DNA of 64,000 bases from BNXB01 sp031556375 (GTDB lineage: Bacteria > Bacteroidota > Bacteroidia > Bacteroidales > Azobacteroidaceae). Under the pieces are notes generated by a model. The model had not been told where the DNA came from and searched no databases. It worked only from the letters and a program-made list of their open reading frames with translations. The stretch spans positions 133,312 through 197,311 of the forward strand of contig JAVBTA010000011.1 of assembly GCA_031556375.1 (NCBI GenBank), read 5' to 3'. Made by a program: the position numbers and the translations under genes. Shown here in pieces: positions 52,636-61,571 of the stretch. Each line of letters opens with the position of its first letter. Position 1 is the stretch's first letter.

Positions 52636-54982
52636 TGACCATAATTTTTGTCGCGACACCTTCCTTTCCATCAGGAGTGGAAGCCAATACCAGATAAATT
52701 CCACTGGTTACTTTTTGTCCGTTGCGTTTAGTACAGTTCCAGGTAAACTGACCTCCGGCAGAAAGGCCTTGTGTAATCAAATTACCATTCAAGTCGGTAA
52801 TTTTCACAGTAGAATTAGCCATTAGTCCTGTAATGACAACCATATTGTCAGTGGCCGGACGAACCGGATTCGGATAAGCATATACATTTGAATAGTCTGT
52901 CTTGCCGACAATTGCATCACCCATATAGGACACCAAGCCTTTGTCCGTGCCGATAAAAACTTCTCCTGTATTGTTATCTATTGCAATAGAATTAATTACA
53001 TCCGAAATCAGCATGCTGTTTTCGGTCGTGAAATTCGTAACTTTAATATCGTCCCCATTAATATCAATACAAAAAACACCATCACCACCTGTACCAAACC
53101 ATTTACGGTTGCCTCCATCGACTGCTATTGCTGTAACTTTTTCGCCATAAAGAAGGTAATATGGTTCCGAAGAATCGCCGGAAATAACAACGCGGTTACA
53201 TCTTCCCTGGTTTACCTGATTGGGACTTGAGAATGAAATAGGTCCATTATCCGTGCCCACCCAGATAGTTCCGTTCAAATCTTCTGCAACACAGTAAAAA
53301 CCTTTAGCATTGACATTATTCTGCTGTTGATCATAAAACGTTTGTGAATAATAGTTGAATTGATTTTCACCAACATCATTAAAAACTAAAACTCCGGCTT
53401 TATTCCGTGGGATATTTACCCATTTCCGGTTATTTTTATCAATCAGTATATGTTGAACAAGTGCCGAGCTACTTGTCATATTTTCAAAAAATAAGTTAGA
53501 CCATTGATTATCCGACGAAAATATATCAATACAATCATGTGCCTCTGTATTAGCCATGTAAAGGTTATTCGATTTATCATAAGCCAATCCATCTACACGA
53601 ATAGATGCATAATCATTGGGAGTTGACCATTCCAGCGTACTATTTCCTTGGGTATACCGTTGCACGAGTTGATTATCCTGAAACTCATAAAGTCCTTCTC
53701 CCCAACTGGATACAAAATAATGACCGGAATTACGCGGATCTACAATCGCTGATGTAAAATCCAGACAGCGTATCCCTGTTTTCTTTTCTATCTCCTTCTC
53801 ATTAAAATTAAACCACGAGTCTTTTTCATAAACCATCAGGGTTCCCGGAGAATTACTTCTTTGCCCACTCCCCCCCCCTACAGAGCCGCCTGTAACTAAC
53901 AATTTGTTTTGACTGAAAGTCAGGTAATAAGCTAAATCCCGTCTAGGACTATTAATTTTTATACCTGCAGTATTTACGGTATACGTACTTGCATTACCTT
54001 CTTTCTTGACACTCATCAATCCGGTCGAATCGGCAGCAATCCAGAAATTTGTTTTATCATTAAGAGAATTAACTCCATATGCATTAATAGGAAGGGAAGC
54101 ATCTTCATGTGTGAGGCTTGTAAAAAATGCAATATACCCCAATCCTGTCAATACCAATTGATTCTGATTTACAGAAAGTTGCCTAAAAACGCCTCCTTGT
54201 ATTTGATGATTCACACCATCAGTTCCCTTGTAAAAGACTCCTGTTCCTGGTCGATAATGTACTATCTGATTGTCATAAACCAGAAGCTTTTTAATTTTTT
54301 TATCCTCTTCTGGCGAAACAATATTATATTGACTCCAATTGTTTTTATCAGCTAGATTCGCTGTCAGTAATCCACGATAGACTCCGTCTTCTCTTGCAGA
54401 ATAAAGGTACTGCTCTGAACGACAAACGGATGCAGTCCTTTTATTTAACGGATATGTAGCTTTTACTTCCAATTTCTTCAAATCAAGAACAACAATTCCA
54501 AATGCTGTTGAAAGATATGCCAAGTGCCCATCAATCTCCAGATTATTTATGGTTTTATCCTGGAAATTCAGATTATCTTTCAATGATGCAATATTTGTAA
54601 ATCCATTATTCGTAAGAATATCAATGTTTGAATTTTGTCCGTAAACAAGTACCAAAGCCCCGGCCTCAAGACTATAAGCCATATAAGAAATTCCGACATC
54701 ACTCAGTCCATCCGATTTACTATAAAGCTTTACCGACTGATCTTCGGGAGAATATGACATCAAAGATCCATACCTTTGTCCATTTGAAATATATGTCGCA
54801 GAATCAACAATACCTCCATCATATACGGCAAAAACTTTAGTCGACGTTTCCGCCACGGCAATTGCCTCCTGATATGCTTTGTATTCTTTCCACGTCCCTA
54901 CAGCCCGTTGAGCATCTATACTCAGACTTGTACAAAAACAAAAAGCAAGACAAAATGCCAATCCTAAAATACTATCCTTCAT
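52628..54982 (-). CDS. porZ: Type IX secretion system protein PorZ
   Basis: A 784-residue exported protein. The signal peptide is at 1-24. Two beta-propeller regions follow (about 30-690), with propeller repeats such as GTDNGPISFSS and GTDKGLVSYMGD. The end (about 700-784; YAYPNPVRPATDNM, GQKVTSGIYLVLAS) is an immunoglobulin-like sorting domain. PorZ is the surface component of the attachment complex that, with PorU, handles T9SS cargo and A-LPS. A run of nine G bases encodes GGGSG near residue 370. Four-base overlap with rdgB upstream. Confidence 0.9.
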   Translation of the reverse strand: MKDSILGLAFCLAFCFCTSLSIDAQRAVGTWKEYKAYQEAIAVAETSTKVFAVYDGGIVDSATYISNGQRYGSLMSYSPEDQSVKLYSKSDGLSDVGISYMAYSLEAGALVLVYGQNSNIDILTNNGFTNIASLKDNLNFQDKTINNLEIDGHLAYLSTAFGIVVLDLKKLEVKATYPLNKRTASVCRSEQYLYSAREDGVYRGLLTANLADKNNWSQYNIVSPEEDKKIKKLLVYDNQIVHYRPGTGVFYKGTDGVNHQIQGGVFRQLSVNQNQLVLTGLGYIAFFTSLTHEDASLPINAYGVNSLNDKTNFWIAADSTGLMSVKKEGNASTYTVNTAGIKINSPRRDLAYYLTFSQNKLLVTGGSVGGGSGQRSNSPGTLMVYEKDSWFNFNEKEIEKKTGIRCLDFTSAIVDPRNSGHYFVSSWGEGLYEFQDNQLVQRYTQGNSTLEWSTPNDYASIRVDGLAYDKSNNLYMANTEAHDCIDIFSSDNQWSNLFFENMTSSSALVQHILIDKNNRKWVNIPRNKAGVLVFNDVGENQFNYYSQTFYDQQQNNVNAKGFYCVAEDLNGTIWVGTDNGPISFSSPNQVNQGRCNRVVISGDSSEPYYLLYGEKVTAIAVDGGNRKWFGTGGDGVFCIDINGDDIKVTNFTTENSMLISDVINSIAIDNNTGEVFIGTDKGLVSYMGDAIVGKTDYSNVYAYPNPVRPATDNMVVITGLMANSTVKITDLNGNLITQGLSAGGQFTWNCTKRNGQKVTSGIYLVLASTPDGKEGVATKIMVIK

Positions 54983-55560
54983 ATATTATTATCTAAATAT
55001 ATTTTCAATTTTTCAACAGCCAAAGCCCGGTGGCTGATTGTATTCTTAACTTCACTGCCCATTTCTGCAAATGTTTCCGAATAACCGGAAGGAGCAAAAA
55101 CCGGATCATACCCAAAACCGGCAGTTCCTCTCGGCGATTCAACAATAATTCCGTTTATAATCCCGTCAAACAGGACTTCTTGTCCTTCCATTACAAGGGC
55201 TATCACCGTTCTGAAGCGAGCTCTCCGATTATTTTCATTTTCCAACTCTTTCAACAATTTTTGGATATTAGCTCCGGAATCTTTTGACTCTCCCGCGTAC
55301 CGCGCAGAATATACTCCAGGTGCGTTATCCAATGCAGCAACCTCCAAACCGGTATCATCTGCAAAACAATCATAACCGTAATGTTCCTTTACATAACAAG
55401 CCTTCATCAGAGCATTTCCTTCTAATGTTTCAGCCGTTTCAGGAATGTCCTCAAAACAACCAATATCCTGTAATGAGACAATATCCAGGAGGTTACCGAA
55501 AATTACACGTACTTCCTGAAGCTTGTGCGGGTTATTTGTTGCAAAAACTATTTTCTTCAT
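54979..55560 (-). CDS. rdgB: Non-canonical purine NTP pyrophosphatase RdgB/HAM1
   Basis: A 193-residue HAM1 family enzyme that removes dITP and XTP. N-terminal FATNNPHKLQEV (about 5-16), the acid motif DDTGLEVAAL (about 68-77) and C-terminal SHRALAVEKL are all present. Its stop overlaps the porZ start by 4 bp. Confidence 0.95.
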   Translation of the reverse strand: MKKIVFATNNPHKLQEVRVIFGNLLDIVSLQDIGCFEDIPETAETLEGNALMKACYVKEHYGYDCFADDTGLEVAALDNAPGVYSARYAGESKDSGANIQKLLKELENENNRRARFRTVIALVMEGQEVLFDGIINGIIVESPRGTAGFGYDPVFAPSGYSETFAEMGSEVKNTISHRALAVEKLKIYLDNNI

Positions 55561-55637
55561 ATTTTAATAAAACGGGAAATTTAATCAAAAATTATCCAAA
55601 GTATAAATTCTTCTAGTTTTATCCGGACTTGTTACCA

Positions 55638-56531
55638 TTATCTTTTTGAACCCCGGATTACTCCTTTTCTGAATTTCTGATTCATGAATAAATAACCTTT
55701 TGTAAACTCACATTCAAAAGAGTTATTCTTCAATATTTCCTCAACCTCAGAAGCATCGTTATCTCTGTGATATACACAAATCGAACACGATATATTTTTC
55801 GTATTTTTCAATGTATCCTGCATTCCTCTTAAAGCCTGGACTTCATAACCCTCAATATCCATCTTAATAAACAGATCTTCAATTGATTTAGCGTCCAAAT
55901 AAGAATCTATAGTTGTCGTATCTATTCCATCTTCATCCGAAACATATTTTTGAACCAACACAACCTTTTCTCTATACGGTTTGAATGTAGCCTGCAAAGC
56001 CTCTGTCCACAGCGGATCACATTCAAATAAATACACCTTTTCTACATATTCGACTGTATCCAAAGCAAAAATACCTTCAGCAGAACCAATATCCAATAAC
56101 GTCTTCCCTCTCAGTTCTTCATAAGACTCGACATATCTGTGGGCACAATTTATATCTTGTTCTATTATCAATGAACGATAAGTATTTTTCACATCTTTAG
56201 CAGTCAGGTTTTCTGGAAAATATAAACGTTTATTATCATGAATAACATATTTCAATGATATTCCGGGATCTTCAAAAACATCAAAGTCCATTTTTTTGTA
56301 TGGCAACATATAACCATAGGGATATGCTGTTATTCCATACTTTGACATAAAACGGTATAATTCATTAATTTCAGTACGAGGTAATACGGATTGGAAAGTA
56401 TAAATAAACCTTGCCATCATAGAAACCTTGCCATCTCTCACAAATTTCAGAGTTGATCTCAGAAAACATTTATATATCGAATTCCTAAATGTTTCCGGAA
56501 CAAATTTTCTGTATAATCGGGTCAATGACAT
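55638..56531 (-). CDS. FkbM-family methyltransferase
   Basis: A 297-residue SAM-dependent methyltransferase. The C-terminal half (about 130-297) has the SAM loop TLLDIGSAEGIFALD, the acidic strand VYLFECDP, and FIKMDIEGYEVQALRG, the FkbM signature. FkbM enzymes methylate sugar hydroxyls in polysaccharides and natural products. It lies 12 bp after a nucleotide-sugar dehydrogenase, suggesting surface-glycan modification; the target is inferred. Confidence 0.88.
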   Translation of the reverse strand: MSLTRLYRKFVPETFRNSIYKCFLRSTLKFVRDGKVSMMARFIYTFQSVLPRTEINELYRFMSKYGITAYPYGYMLPYKKMDFDVFEDPGISLKYVIHDNKRLYFPENLTAKDVKNTYRSLIIEQDINCAHRYVESYEELRGKTLLDIGSAEGIFALDTVEYVEKVYLFECDPLWTEALQATFKPYREKVVLVQKYVSDEDGIDTTTIDSYLDAKSIEDLFIKMDIEGYEVQALRGMQDTLKNTKNISCSICVYHRDNDASEVEEILKNNSFECEFTKGYLFMNQKFRKGVIRGSKR

Positions 56532-56543
56532 TACTGTTTCATA

Positions 56544-57833
56544 TTACAATCGCAAATCGACTAATTCCCTATTTATAAATGACTTGGTGTCAAAAATAAC
56601 AGTTCCTGACTCTTTGTAAGATCTAAAATTAATTAACTTAAACTCATCATGTGCAACTGCCAGGACTATGGCATCATAGTGTTTGGATGAATCAACATTG
56701 TTCAGCAACCCAATTCCATATTCATTCTCCACTTCTTTTTTATCAGCCAGATAATCATATACATCTATATTTGCCCCAAAGGAAAGAAGTTCTTTATAGA
56801 TATCGACTATTTTTGTATTCCTGATATCCGGACAATTTTCTTTGAAAGCAATTCCTAGAATTAATATGTTGCTTCCTTTTATCTTGATATCTTTATTGAT
56901 CATCAACTTAAGCACCTTATGAGCAACAAATTCTCCCATTCTGTCATTGACATTCCTTCCGGACAAAATCACCTGTGGATTATACCCCAGGCTTTGAGCT
57001 TTATGTAGCAGATAATAAGGATCCACACTAATACAATGTCCACCAACCAATCCAGGCTTGAAATTCAGGAAATTCCATTTCGTACCGGCTGCTTCCAAAA
57101 CATCAGTCGTGTCAATATCCATTCTGTCGAAAATCAAAGCCAGTTCGTTCATGAACGATATATTCAAATCGCGTTGAGCATTTTCTATCGCTTTAGAAGC
57201 CTCTGCAACCTTTATAGAAGGCGCTTTGTGTGTTCCGGCTGTAATTATTGATGCGTATAAAGCATTCACTTTATCTGCTATTTCAGGAGTAGAACCCGAG
57301 GTTACTTTTTTAATTGTAGTCAGTGTATTTACTTTGTCTCCCGGATTAATCCGTTCCGGAGAATAGCCACAGAAAAAATCAACATTATATTTCAAACCTG
57401 ATAATTCCAGAACCGGGACACACTCTTCTTCCGTACAACCGGGATAGACAGTGGATTCATAAATGACAATATCGCCTTTTTTCAAAAACTTACTGATCAT
57501 AAATGTCGCATTGAGTAAAGGAGTGAGATCCGGAGTCTTAAAATCGTTTATCGGAGTAGGAACCGTTACAATAAAAACATTACAATCTGCCAGTTGAGGT
57601 AATCCTGTCAAAAAAAATCCTGTTTCCGAAAGTTCGTCTGATGACAACCGTACAAGCCTTTTCAGCTCCTCTTTCTCTACACTTCCGGTATGATCTTCTC
57701 CAGCTTTAAGAAGCTCAATACGTTCATCATCAATATCATATCCAACAACACAATATTTTTTTGCAAGCTCAACAGCTAGAGGTAATCCGACATAACCTAA
57801 ACCTACAACTCCTATTTTCAGATGATTCTTCAT
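56544..57833 (-). CDS. UDP-sugar (GlcNAc/GalNAc-type) 6-dehydrogenase
   Basis: A 429-residue nucleotide-sugar dehydrogenase. Rossmann loop GVVGLGYVGLPLAVELA near residues 8-24, central helix dimerisation domain and the catalytic cysteine in GGHCISVDPYYL (about 265-276). It oxidises a UDP-hexosamine to the uronic acid for capsule or O-antigen. WbpO/TviB-like enzymes (UDP-GalNAc or UDP-GlcNAc) fit better than UDP-glucose dehydrogenase. It sits between mutS (6-bp gap) and the FkbM gene. Confidence 0.88.
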   Translation of the reverse strand: MKNHLKIGVVGLGYVGLPLAVELAKKYCVVGYDIDDERIELLKAGEDHTGSVEKEELKRLVRLSSDELSETGFFLTGLPQLADCNVFIVTVPTPINDFKTPDLTPLLNATFMISKFLKKGDIVIYESTVYPGCTEEECVPVLELSGLKYNVDFFCGYSPERINPGDKVNTLTTIKKVTSGSTPEIADKVNALYASIITAGTHKAPSIKVAEASKAIENAQRDLNISFMNELALIFDRMDIDTTDVLEAAGTKWNFLNFKPGLVGGHCISVDPYYLLHKAQSLGYNPQVILSGRNVNDRMGEFVAHKVLKLMINKDIKIKGSNILILGIAFKENCPDIRNTKIVDIYKELLSFGANIDVYDYLADKKEVENEYGIGLLNNVDSSKHYDAIVLAVAHDEFKLINFRSYKESGTVIFDTKSFINRELVDLRL

Positions 57834-57839
57834 TCAATG

Positions 57840-60452
57840 TTATTTTCCTTTCACAATCCGCTTTATTTCATTCAACTTATTTAACGCTTCTACAGGCGTT
57901 AAATTGTTCACATCCAGATTATTTATTTCATCCCGGATTTGAGACAACACAGGATCATCTAATTGGAAAAAGCTAAGTTGGAAACCTTCTCTTTCGGAAG
58001 ATATTTTTTTCATTGGCTTGGAAATACCTGTCTTTCTATTATCTGTTTCTAACTGGGATAATATTTCATCGGCACGTTTTACAATACTTTGCGGCATCCC
58101 GGCCATTTTTGCGACATGAATCCCAAAGCTGTGCTCACTACCACCTTTCACCAACTTACGAAGAAATATTACTTTATTGTTTACTTCTTTGACTGAAACA
58201 TTGTAATTTTTAATCCGCTTAAAGGATTTTTCCATTTCATTCAATTCATGGTAGTGTGTTGCAAAAAGGGTTTTAGCCCGTGCTTTCGGATGCTCATGAA
58301 TATGCTCTACAATAGCCCAGGCAATGGATATCCCATCATAAGTAGAAGTCCCACGCCCTAACTCATCAAACAAGATCAAACTCCTGGTAGATAAATTATT
58401 TAAAATATCGGCGGCCTCATTCATTTCTACCATAAAAGTAGATTCTCCCAACGAAATATTATCGCTGGCCCCTACTCTGGTAAATATTTTATCAACTAAA
58501 CCTATTCTGGCTGAATCGGCAGGCACAAACGAACCTATCTGAGCCATCAAAGTGATCAATGCTGTCTGTCGCAATAAGGCTGATTTACCCGCCATATTAG
58601 GTCCGGTAATGATAATGATTTGTTGTTTTTCATTATCAAGGTATACATCATTCGAAATATATGGTTCTCCGGCAGGCAATTGCATTTCAATCACAGGGTG
58701 ACGGCCTGATTTAATATCAATGACATCACTATCCTCGACCAAAGGTCTGATGTATTTATTTCTTTCTGCTACTTTAAATAATGACAGAAGACAATCCAAA
58801 CGGGCAACCAAATTGGCATTTGTCTGTATCGGAGCTATATAATTCATCAATTCCAATACCAGATCATTGAAAAGTTTAGTCTCCAGCGAAAGAATCTTAT
58901 CCTCTGCGCCTAATATTTTCTCCTCATAGATCTTCAATTCTTCTGTTATATAGCGCTCTGCATTAACCAAAGTCTGTTTGCGTATCCAATCGGGAGGAAC
59001 TTTGTCTTTATGAGTATTCCGGACTTCAATATAATATCCGAATACATTATTATAACTCACTTTCAATGAAGGAATTCCGGTACGATCACTTTCTCTCTGC
59101 TGAATCTGAAGCAAATAATCTTTCCCTGAGAATGCAATTGCGCGCAATTGATCGAGGTCCTCATTTACTCCCTTCCGGATAACATTTCCTTTATTCAACA
59201 ATACCGGAGGATCAGGATCGACTTCTTTTTCTATCTTTTCAGAAATTATCTTACATAAGTTAAGCTGGTCTCCTATTTGGCGAAGACTCGAATCTTCGGA
59301 AGCCAAACAAGCCTCTTTTATGGGTTCAATAGCATTCAAAGCGACTTTGAGCTGCACTACTTCACGAGGAGAAACTCTACCGACCGATACTTTAGAAATA
59401 ATCCGTTCCAAATCGCCGATGAGACTCAATTGTTGATCCAGAAGATCTTTCAACTCCGGATCTCGAAAAAGATATTCAATAACAGACTGACGGTCTTCAA
59501 TCAGTTTGGTTTCTTTAAGTGGAAATACTATCCAACGCTTTAACATCCGCGCGCCCATCGCAGTAATGGTTCTATCCAGGATATCTAAGAGGGACTTCCC
59601 CCCTTCATTCATCGTATCCAGAAGTTCCAGGCTACGGATAGTAAAGCGATCAAGGCGTACATATCGATCTTCTTCGATCCGCGAAAGAGAAGTTATATGA
59701 CTTGTCTGGTTATGCTGTGTCAGATCCAGATAATGTAAAACCGCACCTGAAGCAATAATTCCATTTGTGAGATGGCTTACCCCGAATCCTTTCAGACTCT
59801 TTGTTTCAAATTGTTTAAGAAGTCGCTCTTTTGCCGAATCTTCGGTAAAAGCCCAGTCTTCAAGTTCAAATGTCAGGAAACGGGATCCGAAAGATTCTTC
59901 AAACTGTTTTCGATTAGTACGCTCTATCAGTACCTCTTTCGGAGAAAAACTATTCAATAATTTATCTATATAATTAACAGCCCCTTCCGCTGTCATAAAT
60001 TCTCCGGTGGAGATATCCAAAAACGAAATGCCACAAATACTTTTGTTAAAATGAACAGCAGCCAGGAAATTATTCTCTTTATGATTCAGTATATTGTCAT
60101 TAATAGAAACACCTGGCGTCACCAATTCGGTTATTCCCCGCTTTACTAATTTTTTTGTCAATTTCGGATCTTCCAGCTGATCACAAATTGCTACCCGTCT
60201 TCCGGCTCTTACCAGCTTAGGCAGATAAGTATCTAAAGCATGATGAGGAAATCCGGCTAATTCGACAGATTGAGCCGTACCATTAGCTCTACGGGTCAAA
60301 GTAATTCCAAGTATTTCAGAAGCTGAAATTGCGTCATCAGAAAAGGTTTCATAAAAATCGCCGACTCTGAATAATAAAATTGCGTCGGGATGCTTCGATT
60401 TGATTTCGAAGTATTGCTTCATTAAAGGGGTCTCTACTATACCTTTTGCCAC
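57840..60452 (-). CDS. mutS: DNA mismatch repair protein MutS
   Basis: An 870-residue MutS. The N-terminal mismatch reader motif LLFRVGDFYETF (F-x-E), connector, lever and clamp domains, and the ATPase with GPNMAGKSALLRQ (Walker A), DELGRGTST (Walker B) and TLFATHYHEL are visible. The GTG at 60452 is chosen. An ATG at 60509 is in frame but would place the initiator upstream of a -7 box (60498-60491) and adds a hydrophobic run not seen in MutS. The next two genes appear to be co-transcribed glycan genes, an unusual companion. Confidence 0.95.
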   Translation of the reverse strand: MAKGIVETPLMKQYFEIKSKHPDAILLFRVGDFYETFSDDAISASEILGITLTRRANGTAQSVELAGFPHHALDTYLPKLVRAGRRVAICDQLEDPKLTKKLVKRGITELVTPGVSINDNILNHKENNFLAAVHFNKSICGISFLDISTGEFMTAEGAVNYIDKLLNSFSPKEVLIERTNRKQFEESFGSRFLTFELEDWAFTEDSAKERLLKQFETKSLKGFGVSHLTNGIIASGAVLHYLDLTQHNQTSHITSLSRIEEDRYVRLDRFTIRSLELLDTMNEGGKSLLDILDRTITAMGARMLKRWIVFPLKETKLIEDRQSVIEYLFRDPELKDLLDQQLSLIGDLERIISKVSVGRVSPREVVQLKVALNAIEPIKEACLASEDSSLRQIGDQLNLCKIISEKIEKEVDPDPPVLLNKGNVIRKGVNEDLDQLRAIAFSGKDYLLQIQQRESDRTGIPSLKVSYNNVFGYYIEVRNTHKDKVPPDWIRKQTLVNAERYITEELKIYEEKILGAEDKILSLETKLFNDLVLELMNYIAPIQTNANLVARLDCLLSLFKVAERNKYIRPLVEDSDVIDIKSGRHPVIEMQLPAGEPYISNDVYLDNEKQQIIIITGPNMAGKSALLRQTALITLMAQIGSFVPADSARIGLVDKIFTRVGASDNISLGESTFMVEMNEAADILNNLSTRSLILFDELGRGTSTYDGISIAWAIVEHIHEHPKARAKTLFATHYHELNEMEKSFKRIKNYNVSVKEVNNKVIFLRKLVKGGSEHSFGIHVAKMAGMPQSIVKRADEILSQLETDNRKTGISKPMKKISSEREGFQLSFFQLDDPVLSQIRDEINNLDVNNLTPVEALNKLNEIKRIVKGK

Positions 60453-60490
60453 AGGAATGAATTTTCGTTGTAAAAAACTTATTAGGATGA

Positions 60491-60498
60491 CAAAGATA
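60491..60498 (-). promoter_or_regulatory. Candidate -7 box for mutS
   Basis: Minus strand TATCTTTG matches TAnnTTTG, 38 bases before the GTG at 60452. The dyad at 60512-60560 lies just upstream and could influence it. Confidence 0.45.
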
Positions 60499-60511
60499 CT
60501 CTTTTTCACAC

Positions 60512-60560
60512 AAATTTCACTGGTCTCACAATTAAATAATTTGTGAAATCAGTGAAATTT
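60512..60560. repeat. Long inverted repeat upstream of mutS
   Basis: AAATTTCACTG (60512-60522) and CAGTGAAATTT (60550-60560) are perfect complements, with an inner TCACAA/TTGTGA stem (60526-60531, 60541-60546). On the minus strand the segment is a run of TTTCAC repeats. It lies between the barrel gene stop and the mutS promoter, and has no T-run directly after it. Confidence 0.7.
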
Positions 60561-60587
60561 ATGTGAAATAATCAATTTTTATACCAA

Positions 60588-61166
60588 TTAAAAATAAATA
60601 GCTGCCGTAATCGACCAAGTCTTGCTTCTTGCAGTAAGATCTCCCAAACTGGCTCCTGAGACAGTATTATAATCATCTGTCAAGCCAATACCATAATTGG
60701 CTCCGACTTGCAAAAACTTAAATAATTGGATACCCGCACCGATATTAATTCCTGCCGAAAAACTTTTGGCATCCCACTGATCTGAAATATCCGATCCGGA
60801 TAAATTGAAACTAACATAAGGTCCCGCAGCTACATACGGCTTGAAATTATCTCCTAACCCAATCATTAACTTAGCACTAACTGGAATATCCAGATAACCT
60901 ATATTTTTATCAATATTTGCTTCTTTAATATTAATACCCCTTTGCGAATAAAAAACGCCGGTTTCAATACCAAAGTTCTTTATAAACAGCCATTCCAACG
61001 TCGGACCGACCTGGAATCCAGTCATATTATCCGTTGAAAAATCAGCACCATCTAATGACACATTATTAAGATTAACACCACCTTTTACTCCCAATCTCAG
61101 TTGAGCCTGACCAGTGAACACAAACAGCATTGAAAATACTGCAACTAAAAATAAACTTTTTTTCAT
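60588..61166 (-). CDS. Small outer-membrane beta-barrel protein (PorT/OmpW-like)
   Basis: A 192-residue protein with a signal peptide (1-21, ending GQAQ) and an eight-strand barrel pattern: LRLGVKGGVNLNNVSL at the start, VGPTLEW, SAKLMIGLGDNFKPYVAAGPY and GAGIQLF in the middle, and the aromatic end TAAIYF. Belongs to the Bacteroidota OMP_b-brl_2 group; function unknown. Confidence 0.85.
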   Translation of the reverse strand: MKKSLFLVAVFSMLFVFTGQAQLRLGVKGGVNLNNVSLDGADFSTDNMTGFQVGPTLEWLFIKNFGIETGVFYSQRGINIKEANIDKNIGYLDIPVSAKLMIGLGDNFKPYVAAGPYVSFNLSGSDISDQWDAKSFSAGINIGAGIQLFKFLQVGANYGIGLTDDYNTVSGASLGDLTARSKTWSITAAIYF

Positions 61167-61191
61167 ATTAATTAAATCTATAAATTATAAG

Positions 61192-61425
61192 TTAAATCGT
61201 TCCGAAAGGATGATTAATAAACGATTCAAAACCCGCCTGCTTAATTACTTCAACCGCACGCTTTACATCCGGTTCTTTCACAGCAACAGAGGTTCCTACT
61301 CCCGGAACCAACATTGAACTGTTCTGATCTTTCAGAAAATATTCAATTCCTTCAGCCTGTAACAAACTTTCCAATACATCTGTATCATTAGGGAAAGTGA
61401 ATGTAGCAATTTCAACTAGTTCCAT
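61192..61425 (-). CDS. DUF2007 family protein
   Basis: A 77-residue DUF2007 domain protein: ELVEIATFTFPNDTDVLESLL, then a glycine-proline turn (VPGVGTSVAVKEPD) and a final helix AVEVIKQAGF. Sometimes called putative signal transducing protein. Likely one unit with the barrel gene (25-bp gap). Confidence 0.8.
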   Translation of the reverse strand: MELVEIATFTFPNDTDVLESLLQAEGIEYFLKDQNSSMLVPGVGTSVAVKEPDVKRAVEVIKQAGFESFINHPFGTI

Positions 61426-61571
61426 AAAATCCTCCTTTTCTTTTAGTGATTTATTAAAAAAACAAACAAAACACTATAAATGTTTTGAAAATTATTGGCA
61501 TAAGATTTGACATCTTACAGAAGACATTAAAAATCGGATTCATCGACCACTAACTGACAAAATTACTTCAA

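Noticed and set aside
60453..60509. N-terminal extension of MutS from ATG 60509
   Set aside because: It would start upstream of the predicted promoter box and adds a hydrophobic run foreign to MutS.
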